The notes below the pieces were generated by a model, which had not been told where the DNA came from, ran no database searches, and saw only the letters and a list, made by a program, of their open reading frames with translations. The translations under genes and the position numbers were made by a program. Positions 1 through 7,814 of a stretch of 27,734 nt of DNA are shown here, piece after piece; the stretch's first letter is position 1; each line of letters opens with the position of its first letter. This stretch comes from an uncultured Clostridium sp. GTDB lineage: Bacteria; Bacillota; Clostridia; TANB77; CAG-508. The stretch lies in contig USEX01000016.1 of NCBI GenBank assembly GCA_900553755.1, positions 1-27,734 on the forward strand. The letters run 5' to 3'.

Positions 1-5
1 CACAT
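1..5 (-). CDS. Possible start of the next gene (two codons only)
   Basis: A minus-strand ATG at 5-3 is preceded by an AAGGAAA ribosome binding site (11-17) at a normal distance. It suggests that a further minus-strand gene follows prfA and continues outside the window. Nothing can be said about its product. The A+T-rich stretch 6-116 between it and prfA shows no gene and no convincing terminator. Confidence 0.3.
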
Positions 6-116
6 CGGTATTTCCTTTTTTATATTTACTGTGACATATCTATTGTAAACCTATATTTAGAAAAATCATTTAAATTTAAAATAATTCTATTTTATAGATA
101 TGCAATAATTATTTTA

Positions 117-1181
117 TTATTCTTCTTCAGAGCCTTTTAATTTTTCTGCTCTATCTGCTGCAGTTAAATTATCAATCATTTCATCTAAGTTGCCATTTAG
201 AAAGTCTTCCATTTGATATATGCTAAATCCTATTCTGTGGTCTGTTATTCTTCCTTGTGGGTAATTATAAGTACGTATTTTTTCGCTTCTATCTCCACTT
301 CCTACTTGGCTTCTTCTTTCTTTTGCCAATTTTGAATCTTGTTCTTGTTTTTCTTTTTCATATAATCTTGATTTCAACAACTTCATAGCATATTCTCTAT
401 TTTGAGTTTGTGATCTTTCTGTTTGGCATTCTGCAACGATTCCTGTAGGAACGTGTATAAGCCTTACTGCTGAAGATGTTTTATTAACGTGTTGTCCTCC
501 TGCACCAGAAGCTCTAAAAACTTCTAATTTTATATCTGCAGGATTTATTTCTATTTGTACATCTTCTACCACTGGTAGTACTGCAACAGTAGCAGTTGAT
601 GTGTGGATTCTTCCACTTGCTTCTGTTTCTGGAACTCTTTGTACTCTGTGAACTCCACTTTCAAATTTTAATCTGCTATATGCTCCCTTTCCGGTTACCA
701 TAAATGAAATTTCTTTGTATCCACCTAAACCTGTTTCATTTTCGTTTAGTACTTCTATTTTCCAATGTTTTCTTTCTGCATACATAGAATACATTCTAAA
801 TAAAGTTCCTGCAAACAATGCTGCTTCGTCGCCACCAGCACCGCCTCTTATTTCACATATGATATTTCTATCATCATCTGGATCTTTAGGAATTAATAAT
901 ATTTTTAATTCTTCCTCTAATTTTGGAATTTGCTCTTTTGCTGATTTGATATCTTCTTCTGCCAATTCTTTCATTTCTGGATCACTTAGCATAGCTTCCG
1001 CATCATCTAATTGTTGCAATACTTTCTTATATTCTTTATATTTAAGAACAACTTCTTCTATTTCTGCATGTTCCTTCATATATCCAGTCCATTCGCTAGT
1101 TCTTGCAATTATCTCTGGATCTGCTATTTTTTTATTTAATTCTTCATATCTCTTTTCTACTGCCTCTAATTTTTGAAACAT
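117..1181 (-). CDS. prfA: Peptide chain release factor 1 (RF1)
   Basis: This class I release factor reads UAA/UAG stop codons and triggers peptidyl-tRNA hydrolysis on the ribosome. The 354-residue length is normal for the family. The N-terminal third is a helical coiled-coil domain, followed by the family motif GGAGGDEA near residue 115. The codon-recognition region contains VPETEASGRIHTS, the P-x-T form expected for RF1 in Firmicutes and distinct from the SPF of RF2. The catalytic loop GAGGQHVNKTSS carries the invariant GGQ near residue 230. An RBS (GGGAG) precedes the ATG. The gene has its own near-consensus promoter immediately upstream. The usual partner prmC (the GGQ methyltransferase) is not visible but could be the gene beginning at the left edge. 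Confidence 0.97.
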   Translation of the reverse strand: MFQKLEAVEKRYEELNKKIADPEIIARTSEWTGYMKEHAEIEEVVLKYKEYKKVLQQLDDAEAMLSDPEMKELAEEDIKSAKEQIPKLEEELKILLIPKDPDDDRNIICEIRGGAGGDEAALFAGTLFRMYSMYAERKHWKIEVLNENETGLGGYKEISFMVTGKGAYSRLKFESGVHRVQRVPETEASGRIHTSTATVAVLPVVEDVQIEINPADIKLEVFRASGAGGQHVNKTSSAVRLIHVPTGIVAECQTERSQTQNREYAMKLLKSRLYEKEKQEQDSKLAKERRSQVGSGDRSEKIRTYNYPQGRITDHRIGFSIYQMEDFLNGNLDEMIDNLTAADRAEKLKGSEEE

Positions 1182-1213
1182 AAAAATCTCCCATCTTTAA
1201 TTTAATAATAAAA

Positions 1214-1242
1214 ATTATATACCATTTTTTTAGTATTTTCAA
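1214..1242 (-). promoter_or_regulatory. Sigma-A promoter of prfA
   Basis: On the minus strand, TTGAAA (1237-1242) is followed by a 17-base spacer and TATAAT (1214-1219), about 30 bases before the prfA start. The -35 box begins only four bases after the stop codon of the upstream pseudogene, so the remnant sits directly against this promoter. Confidence 0.75.
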
Positions 1243-1245
1243 GGT

Positions 1246-1635
1246 TTAAGTTGTTTTATTTGAATAACTTGTGGAAGAGAACCGTATGTTGCTGATGTAG
1301 CTGTAGCTCACATTGTCTTTGTAACGGAAAGATGATGGAGTGCCAGAGTTGTAACAAAAGCCGCCTCTGAAAGCACGGTAGTTGATATCGCACACCTCTT
1401 GGGTCCATTCATAGCAATTTCCAGCTATGTCGTATATATTATTTGCTTTCCAATGTTCACTATATCCTGTTACTTGCTTACTTCCGTATTTTTTTATGCT
1501 ACTTATCATATTTGCATAATCTGCTGTAAATGCTTCTGCCATTGCTTCTGGAGTATCAAATCCCAATATTGTTTTATAGTAAGACTCCTTTTTATCATAA
1601 CTAGTTACTAAATCCGGCTCTCTATAATCTGTTTT
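1246..1635 (-). pseudogene. Remnant of a prepilin/FGE-fold variable protein (copy 1)
   Basis: The reading frame matches the C-terminal part of the intact variable protein at 8857-10122. It begins at TDYREPDLV and runs through YYKTILGFDTPEAMAEAF, KYGSKQVTGYSEHWKANN and NIYDIAGNCYEWTQE to a hypervariable tail (RAFRGGFCYNSG...). There is no start codon or signal sequence: a TGA lies just upstream and the whole N-terminal half is missing. An internal in-frame deletion of 285 bp relative to the intact copy joins KYG to SKQVTG, removing most of the FGE-like core. The conserved GSRPTL ending is out of frame. The tail codons are mostly NNC/NNT, as in DGR variable regions. The remnant lies between the SbcC-like gene's terminator and the prfA promoter. 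Confidence 0.8.
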
Positions 1636-1654
1636 ATTTATTTTCCTTCTTCAC

Positions 1655-1687
1655 GAAAATAAGGATGCATCTTTTTAGACACATCCT
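1655..1687 (-). terminator. Intrinsic terminator of the SbcD/SbcC-like operon
   Basis: On the minus strand an 11-bp stem (1677-1687 with 1662-1672, including two G-U pairs) has an AAAA loop and is followed by TATTTTC. It lies about 40 bases after the stop of the SbcC-like gene. Confidence 0.65.
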
Positions 1688-1726
1688 GTTTCATAAAACA
1701 AAAATCATTTACAATTTCATCTTGTT

Positions 1727-3799
1727 TTATATTTCTATTAAATTATAATTTAGTTTTAATTCTTTTAAAATTTCTATTTCTCTGTTTGAACATGTTAATA
1801 TTATTGTTTGGCGTTCTTTCAAATCATTTATTACATATTCAAGAACGTTTTTTATTCTTTCATCATCAAAATATGCAAATGTTTCATCTAAAATTATTGG
1901 TAATTTCTCTTTGGATATCTCATCAATCATCGATAATCTCAAAGATAAATATAATTGATCTATTGTTCCAGTACTTAATTTATAAGCCTCCACATACTCT
2001 CCATTTTTATTTTCAACTATCATACCAGTTTCATCATTTATAGAAACTTTATCATATTTGCCATTCGATATTTTAGACATATTTTGCGATAAATTTTGTG
2101 TGAATTTTGGAGTAATTGTTGTTTTCATTTCTTCATACGCTTCTGATAAATTTTCTAAAGCTATATTTATTATTTTTTGATACTGTTTCAATTCTTCTAT
2201 TCTTTCATTAGTTGAAACTTGCTTCTCTTTTAATACTATTAATTTCTCTAGCTGTGGCAATATATTTTTCTCTTCTATTTCAAGAGTTTTTAATTTTAAA
2301 ACACTTGTATTTAATTTGTTTTCTATTGATTGTAATTCATAATTAATATTTTCTGTTCCCAATATTTCAGCAAGTCTAAAGGCACCTATTTCTTGACTAT
2401 ATTTTTCCTCTAAATTTTTCTTTGATGTATTTAAATTATTCTTTATTTTATCTTCCATCTCTCTTATTGATGCTGTTTCTTCATTTATTTTTTTAGCAAG
2501 TAATTCTATCTTTCCTTTAGCCATTGATAATTCTTCATTGTTACTTTTTTCTTCATTTTGTAATAATTGTATGTCCGAATCTACTTCTTGAATTTTGCGT
2601 GCTAATGACTCTCTTTGTTGTTCTAACTTTCTAGCATTTTCTGCTAATATTTTTTTATTCTTATTTTTTATTTGACTAACTTTTATTATGTGTATTACAA
2701 ATGTTAATAAAATTACTACTGCAGAACAAATATTAATTACGTTTAATTTTATAAAGAATACATTTAAAATTAGTAAAATAATTAATAGCAATTCTATAAT
2801 AAAGAAAACGGAATTATTTTCTCTTTTTTTAGGTTCCTCTTTTTCTACTAAATTCTCAAGCTCTGCTTCTTTTGCTTTCTTTATTTCATCTGCTTCTTGA
2901 AGATTCTTTAATATTTCTTCTTTGCTCTTTTCATATGTTTTTTCTTTGTCTTGTAAAATGTTTAAGTTATACAAATTATCTGTTTTGTCTTTTTTCTTTA
3001 ATTCTAATTCTTGAATCGTTGTATTTTGCTCTTCATATATAGCCTTTAAATCTACAGCTAATTTTTTCTCATTTTCAAGACTTTCTACCTCTTTTTTTGC
3101 CTTATTTTTTTCTTCGTCTATACTGTATTTTTCGTTTTCATAAGGCTCTATTTTCTTTATTTCCATTTCAATATTGTTTAGTTGATTTTGAGCTATGTTT
3201 ATTGGCTTTAAAGATGTTTTGCTTGTACCTATTTCGTCTCTTATTTTTTCCTGCAGCTTTGTAACAGCTTTCTTATACGAAACATTATCTTCTCCCGTTC
3301 CAGCTAAATTAGTTATTTTCTGAACTAGCATATTTTGATTTTTTTCGTCTAGCCTTACATCTTGCTGTGTAGATACAACAGTCGATAAATACATTGGTTT
3401 TTCTACATTTGTTTGCATAAGAAAAAATTGATTTCCATCTTTTTTATTTACATTATATTTATCAGATATGTTTTCATAATTTTCGTTGTATATTTGTGGA
3501 TTTTTTTTATTAAAATCTCTAAATACCTCAAACTTTTCTCCAGAATCTAAATTATATTCTATTTTTCCAGAAAACTCTTCTCCTCTCCAAGGTTTATATT
3601 TTTCATAATCTGATAGTTTGTTTCCATCTTTGTTTTTTGATATTCCATAAAACATACTAACTATATAATTTAAAATAGTAGATTTTCCGCTTTCATTTTT
3701 TCCTTTTATTATATTTATTCCATCTGTAAATTTCATTTCTTTATCGTGTATATTTCCATAAGAATTTATCTTAATATTATTGATTTTCAACAATTTCAC
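1727..3799 (-). CDS. SbcC/Rad50-like (YhaN-type) ATPase with central membrane segment
   Basis: This 690-residue SMC/Rad50-class ATPase is probably the partner of the adjacent SbcD-like phosphoesterase in DNA-end or recombination-intermediate processing. The N-terminal Walker A is GKNESGKST (residues 33-41). Long charged coiled coils follow (about 200-330 and 375-530). A C-terminal ABC signature-like LSTGTIDQLYLSLRL precedes Walker B LPIILDETFAYFDD (near residue 637). The middle (about 330-375) is very hydrophobic, enough for two membrane passes. It stands where classical Rad50/SbcC carries a CxxC zinc hook, and no hook is seen. This layout resembles Bacillus YhaN more than SbcC, although the protein is shorter than YhaN. 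The start is two bases downstream of the preceding stop, so translation is probably coupled. The nuclease partnership is inferred from gene context. Confidence 0.85.
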   Translation of the reverse strand: MKLLKINNIKINSYGNIHDKEMKFTDGINIIKGKNESGKSTILNYIVSMFYGISKNKDGNKLSDYEKYKPWRGEEFSGKIEYNLDSGEKFEVFRDFNKKNPQIYNENYENISDKYNVNKKDGNQFFLMQTNVEKPMYLSTVVSTQQDVRLDEKNQNMLVQKITNLAGTGEDNVSYKKAVTKLQEKIRDEIGTSKTSLKPINIAQNQLNNIEMEIKKIEPYENEKYSIDEEKNKAKKEVESLENEKKLAVDLKAIYEEQNTTIQELELKKKDKTDNLYNLNILQDKEKTYEKSKEEILKNLQEADEIKKAKEAELENLVEKEEPKKRENNSVFFIIELLLIILLILNVFFIKLNVINICSAVVILLTFVIHIIKVSQIKNKNKKILAENARKLEQQRESLARKIQEVDSDIQLLQNEEKSNNEELSMAKGKIELLAKKINEETASIREMEDKIKNNLNTSKKNLEEKYSQEIGAFRLAEILGTENINYELQSIENKLNTSVLKLKTLEIEEKNILPQLEKLIVLKEKQVSTNERIEELKQYQKIINIALENLSEAYEEMKTTITPKFTQNLSQNMSKISNGKYDKVSINDETGMIVENKNGEYVEAYKLSTGTIDQLYLSLRLSMIDEISKEKLPIILDETFAYFDDERIKNVLEYVINDLKERQTIILTCSNREIEILKELKLNYNLIEI

Positions 3800-3801
3800 C
3801 T

Positions 3802-4884
3802 CTATTTGTTTAATATCTCTATGCCTATTTCGAAGGCTTTCATTAAATTCTCTTTTTCTGCCTCATCGTTTTGCGTTTCAATTTTATTTAGAATATTTTT
3901 AGCAAACAATCCTTTCAAATTAATTTGTTTTGCTATTTCTTCTATATTGTAGTTTATTACACTTTGATCTTTTATTTTTATAATATTTTCCTGTTTTATT
4001 ATTTTGGCAAGCTCATACGGATTTACTTCAAAATTTCTTTTTCCAACTAGTAAGATTTTATAAAATTTTGCTTCATCTAAATCCAATTTTTCTATAGCTT
4101 CCAATAAAGATTCCACAGAATTTATGTTAGTTAAATCAAGTTTTATTTCTTCAAAAGTTTTAGCTTTTGATTCTATAAACTCTAATTTCATAGAGCTTTT
4201 TTCTACATCTGCTAAAATATAGCCTCTTTTTCCAAGCTCATCAAATCCTAGTGAAATTGTTGAGCCCGGATATATTATTTTTTGGTTATCATAATCTTGA
4301 TAGCTAGGCTTGTGTATATGCCCCAACGCAACATAATCAAACCCCATGTTTTTCAAAATTCTGCTGTTCATAGGATTATATTGCCTATTCTCATCATTTC
4401 CGCCATCTACACTTCCATGAGTTATTAAGATATTTATTTTATCTGGATTCTCTATTTTGATATTCTCGTACTTATTTTCCATATAAAAATCATTAAATCC
4501 ATAACCATATATATCAGCTTCTTCTAATTTTATTCTTTCTAGCTTATCTGTAAAAATGTGAACATTATCGTTCCAATTAAATGTTTTATAAAAAGAATTA
4601 TTTATATATGGGTCATGATTTCCTGGAGTTATAAATATTTTAGTATCAGGTATTTGCTTAAACAAATCGTTTATATATTCTATAGTTGACTTTCTAATAT
4701 ACTCTTGTTCGTACAAATCCCCTGCAATGAATAAGTACGGAATATCATTGTTTTTTATGTATTCCACTATATCTTTCATTACTTTTCTTTGTTCTAATCT
4801 TCTTTCTTGTGAAAGACCTTCTTTGCCTGCCAAAGTTGCAAATGGGCTATCTAAATGTATATCTGCCATATGTAAAAATTTCAT
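3802..4884 (-). CDS. SbcD/YhaO-like metallophosphoesterase (DNA repair exonuclease family)
   Basis: This calcineurin-like phosphoesterase of the Mre11/SbcD/YhaO group is a predicted Mn-dependent DNA nuclease. All metal-site motifs are present in order: MADIHLDSP (DxH at residues 8-10), AGDLYE, TPGNHDPY, ITHGS and ALGHIHKPS. The start chosen is the ATG at 4884 (MKFLHMADIH), giving 360 residues. It has a GGAAAG ribosome site and a promoter just upstream. A longer in-frame extension to 5013 would run back through that promoter and the preceding terminator and is unlikely. The SbcC-like ATPase follows after two bases. Family assignment is firm; exact function (SbcD versus YhaO role) is not decided by the sequence. 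Confidence 0.88.
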   Translation of the reverse strand: MKFLHMADIHLDSPFATLAGKEGLSQERRLEQRKVMKDIVEYIKNNDIPYLFIAGDLYEQEYIRKSTIEYINDLFKQIPDTKIFITPGNHDPYINNSFYKTFNWNDNVHIFTDKLERIKLEEADIYGYGFNDFYMENKYENIKIENPDKINILITHGSVDGGNDENRQYNPMNSRILKNMGFDYVALGHIHKPSYQDYDNQKIIYPGSTISLGFDELGKRGYILADVEKSSMKLEFIESKAKTFEEIKLDLTNINSVESLLEAIEKLDLDEAKFYKILLVGKRNFEVNPYELAKIIKQENIIKIKDQSVINYNIEEIAKQINLKGLFAKNILNKIETQNDEAEKENLMKAFEIGIEILNK

Positions 4885-4909
4885 ATTATCACTTTCCTTA
4901 CTATATATT

Positions 4910-4938
4910 TTTATATCATACTCTTTTTTCATAGTCAA
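4910..4938 (-). promoter_or_regulatory. Sigma-A promoter of the SbcD/SbcC-like operon
   Basis: On the minus strand, TTGACT (4933-4938) has a 17-base spacer to TATAAA (4910-4915), with a TG one base upstream of the -10. It lies about 26 bases before the ATG at 4884 and just downstream of the coupling-protein operon terminator. Confidence 0.7.
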
Positions 4939-4970
4939 TAGTTTTAAAAACATTTGTTTGTTATTTTCTT

Positions 4971-5001
4971 CAAAAAAATAACTACTGTAAAAGTAGTTAT
5001 T
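4971..5001 (-). terminator. Intrinsic terminator of the coupling-protein operon
   Basis: On the minus strand a perfect 9-bp stem (4993-5001 with 4977-4985) has a 7-base loop and is followed by a run of T. The stem overlaps the stop codon of the VirD4-like gene, closing that operon cleanly. Confidence 0.85.
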
Positions 5002-6962
5002 CATTATTATCATCTATTGGTCCAAAAAGCTCATCAAATTTTGCTTCTAGCTGTTTCTGTAAATCTTCGCTAAATAATTCTTCTTCCTGTGGAGTGTTAT
5101 CTTCCATTGGTAACACAGGAGCTTCTTGTTTAGCCTCTTTTTTCTCGTCATCATCTATAAACAAGTCATCCAAAGATTCTACTCTTAAATCTTGTTCTTT
5201 TTTATTTTCGTTTCCTGCCTTGTATGGATTATATGGATTGAATTTTCTCCATTCTCCTCTTACTCCAGCATCAAATTCATTATGGCTTATTACATTTCTT
5301 GATAAATCTCTTGCCATAGGCTTTTCAAAATAATAATATTTTTTTGCCTTAACTGGTTTTAATCCTTTTTCAAAAATTATACACAAATCATTGTCCATTC
5401 TTCTTAATTCATCTGGTGTCATCAATGCTCTTGCCATTATTTGGTCTGATTCGCTATAGCCTTGCTTATGATGTTGTTTGTCTTTATTTACCGATTTACT
5501 ATCTCTAGAAATTGTTTTCTCTCCCAATTGTTTTGAAAAATATTCACAAGTTTCTGGTGAATTACTTCCTAAAAATACGTGTGTATCACAGTTACCAATT
5601 ATTGTTTCTGCAGATTTTTCATACACTGCTTTTAACTGGTCTAGGTTCTGCAATATAACGCTAAATGAAATTTTTCTACTTCTACTTGTAGATATTTTCT
5701 TATCAAAATCTGGTATTTGACCTATATTTGCAAACTCGTCTAGTATAAAGAATACTGGCACTGGCAATTTGCCATCTGGTTGCTTATCTGCAAAATCATA
5801 CAAATGCTGTATCATTTGAGCAAAGAATATTGTTAATAAGAAATTATATGCTGTATGTGTATCTGATGAAACAACATATAATGCTGTTTTTTGTGTTGCT
5901 AATTCTTCAAAATCTATGGTATTCGTAGAAGTAACATTTGCAATTTCCTCTGAATCGAATTTTCCTAATTTTGATTGTAATGTGCTTAGTATTGATGAAT
6001 ATGTTTTTTCTGATGCTATTTCTATTGATTTGTAATTCATTCTAGCTGGATGGTCGAAAGGCAATTCGTTCATAAGATCTGTAAGAAGGTTACTTCCTCC
6101 ATTATTGTTTGCGGCTCTTACCAATTCAGCACAAGAAGCTAAATTCTGCTCCTCTCTTGGTCTTGCTGCCATTAAATAATAAATCAATGCTTTTAATAGC
6201 ATTTCACCCATGTCTTCCCAAAATGGGTCTGATGGCTTTCCTTCAGACTGTTGACCTTTTACAATTGTGTTTGCAATAACGTCTACATCTATATTGTTTT
6301 TTATATGAAATAATGGATTGTATCCATCACTATTTTCTGGATTTACTAGGTTTAATATTTTTATGTTATATCCTTGTTGTCTAAGATATCCAGCTGTTTT
6401 ATCATATAATTCACCCTTTGGGTCTGTAAATACATATGAACCTAATTTTTGATATGCATTTGGTATTGAATATGATGCAGATTTACCAGAACCTGAACCG
6501 TCCTACTACCAATACGTTTACGTTTCCTCTTTTATCTACTGGCAAGTAATTATTTTCTGCTAATATAATTCCTGATTTTCTGCTTAATATTCTATATTGC
6601 TCTCCACCTTCAGACCAATCACTTGAACCGTGCTCAATATCTGTAAATTCATTTTTAGGTTTTGACTTTATCATTCCTATCATTATACATATTCCAACTA
6701 TTAAAGTCATCCATAATGTGGCTTTCCCAAAAATTGCTATTGTAGCTGAATTGAATACTCTAAAGATAGACGTAAAACTTGTTAGCTCTTTAAAGAAATT
6801 ATCAAAAAATATTTCCATGCTTACTTTACCGTCATTTGTTGCACTTGCTATTGATACCGCAATAGGCGCAATTAATACCATGTCTATCACTAGCCATAGT
6901 ATTAAGAAAACTATTATGTATTTTTTACTATCTTTTAAAACCTTTTCTACTTTATAATTCAT
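4997..6962 (-). pseudogene. VirD4/TraG-type type IV coupling protein, frameshifted in Walker A
   Basis: This is a T4SS coupling ATPase, the membrane pump that docks DNA or protein substrates at a type IV secretion channel. The first frame (6962-6483) encodes two N-terminal membrane segments (about residues 15-40 and 80-98) and NVLVVG. Frame then changes, and the second frame carries GSGSGKS, FTDPKGELY, NPLFHIKN, FWEDMGEMLLKALIYYL, Walker B FFILDEFANIGQIP (DE near 408-409) and NCDTHVFLGSN. Removing one base at 6500 restores VVGGSGSGKS and one 654-residue protein of normal length. The acidic tail ends the operon. No relaxase, VirB4 or other transfer gene lies nearby. The break could be a true mutation, an assembly or sequencing error, or a slippage site. 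All other motifs are intact, so decay would be recent. Confidence 0.88.
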
Positions 6963-6990
6963 ATAAAACTCACCTTTTCTTGTGTTTCAA

Positions 6991-7173
6991 CTAGTCTCTA
7001 ACTTCTTCTCTTTCCTTATTTGGTACTAGTGGAATAGAAATTGTTGGTTCACCTGGTTGTATTCCCTTTATTTCTACTTTTCCTTCTGGTTTTACTTTGT
7101 TTCTTTCATCTGTTTCAAACTCCATACCTGCTATTATCACAGCTCCACTTGTAGCTCCTTTTTTGTCACTCAT
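6991..7173 (-). CDS. Small protein of unknown function in the coupling-protein operon
   Basis: This 60-residue protein has an unrecognised family. The start chosen is ATG 7173 (MSDKKGATSG) because a strong AGGGGGAA ribosome site lies about 8 bases upstream. A longer frame to 7197 would overlap the preceding gene. The protein is hydrophilic, with alternating charged and hydrophobic residues (EGKVEIKGIQPGEPTISIPL) suggestive of beta strands, and no signal peptide or membrane segment. It sits between a 172-residue unknown and the VirD4-like gene, 28 bases before the latter. A role with the coupling protein, such as an accessory or substrate-recruitment factor, is inference from position only. 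Confidence 0.7.
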   Translation of the reverse strand: MSDKKGATSGAVIIAGMEFETDERNKVKPEGKVEIKGIQPGEPTISIPLVPNKEREEVRD

Positions 7174-7186
7174 TAATAAGTTCCCC

Positions 7187-7705
7187 CTAACTATCATCTC
7201 TTACTTCAAATGCGAAATAAGATTTATATGGTTTTAATTTACATTTTCCTCTAACTTCATTAGTTTCTTTATCAAAGTAAAGCACTGGCTTTACTTCTTC
7301 AGTTGTTTCTGGGTCAATTATAGTTATTGGCCTTTGTAAATTTGGTGTATATCTTACATTTTTATATTCAGTTTCTTTTTCTGAATATAAAGTGTCAAAT
7401 TTCACTGGTACAGGCCTTTTAGAAATCTTAACTTCATCCTTATTTAAAATTCCCATATTTACTACAACTTTTTCTGGAGCGAATGATAATATTACAAGTT
7501 GATTTCCATCTTCTTTTGGATTATCAACATAGAATGTTCTTCTGGTATTTTCTCCAACTAATTCTTTTCTTGTTTTTAATCTTTCAAGAGTGTACTTTGG
7601 AGAATTTTCTTCGAATTCTTTTTCTGTTCTATTTATTTGATAAATTACTGTGTTTACATTCTTTGGATCTGTTATACTAAAATGTTTTCCTTGTATATTA
7701 TCCAT
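7187..7705 (-). CDS. Unknown 172-residue protein, first gene of the coupling-protein operon
   Basis: I do not recognise a family. The protein is soluble-looking, rich in charged residues and beta-forming stretches (FYVDNPKEDGNQLVILSF, PITIIDPETTEEVKPVLYFD), with no signal peptide, membrane segment or cysteine motif. It is preceded by GGAGG at good distance and by a perfect sigma-A promoter. Its stop lies about 14 bases before the next start. Being first in a unit that ends with a VirD4-type ATPase, it could be a substrate or adaptor of that ATPase. Nothing in its own sequence proves this. Confidence 0.75.
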   Translation of the reverse strand: MDNIQGKHFSITDPKNVNTVIYQINRTEKEFEENSPKYTLERLKTRKELVGENTRRTFYVDNPKEDGNQLVILSFAPEKVVVNMGILNKDEVKISKRPVPVKFDTLYSEKETEYKNVRYTPNLQRPITIIDPETTEEVKPVLYFDKETNEVRGKCKLKPYKSYFAFEVRDDS

Positions 7706-7742
7706 TTTTTACCTCCATATGATTCGTTCATATTTTATCCTT

Positions 7743-7764
7743 AGCATAGTTATGCTCCAGCATA
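7743..7764. repeat. Overlapping inverted repeats at the transcript start of the coupling-protein operon
   Basis: Three alternating half-sites occur within 22 bases: AGCATA, ATGCT and AGCATA. The middle one can pair with either neighbour (7743-7756, or 7751-7764), giving two mutually exclusive small hairpins. The block covers the predicted +1 to about +22, a typical operator or leader-switch position. Confidence 0.5.
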
Positions 7765-7771
7765 CTTCTTT

Positions 7772-7800
7772 ATTATACAATGATTGGTTGTTTTTGTCAA
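7772..7800 (-). promoter_or_regulatory. Perfect-consensus sigma-A promoter of the coupling-protein operon
   Basis: On the minus strand, TTGACA (7795-7800) has a 17-base spacer to TATAAT (7772-7777). Both hexamers match the consensus exactly. It lies in the short gap after dnaJ, about 65 bases before the first gene of the operon. Confidence 0.85.
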
Positions 7801-7814
7801 CATATTTATGTATA

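Noticed and set aside
117..1181. Apparent change of the RF1 PAT/PVT tripeptide to PET
   Set aside because: PET at this position is the usual form in Firmicutes RF1, so it is not a sign of altered stop-codon reading.
4885..5013. Longer N-terminus for the SbcD-like protein
   Set aside because: It would cross a good promoter and the preceding terminator and would overlap the previous gene. The ATG at 4884 has the ribosome site and begins the conserved domain.
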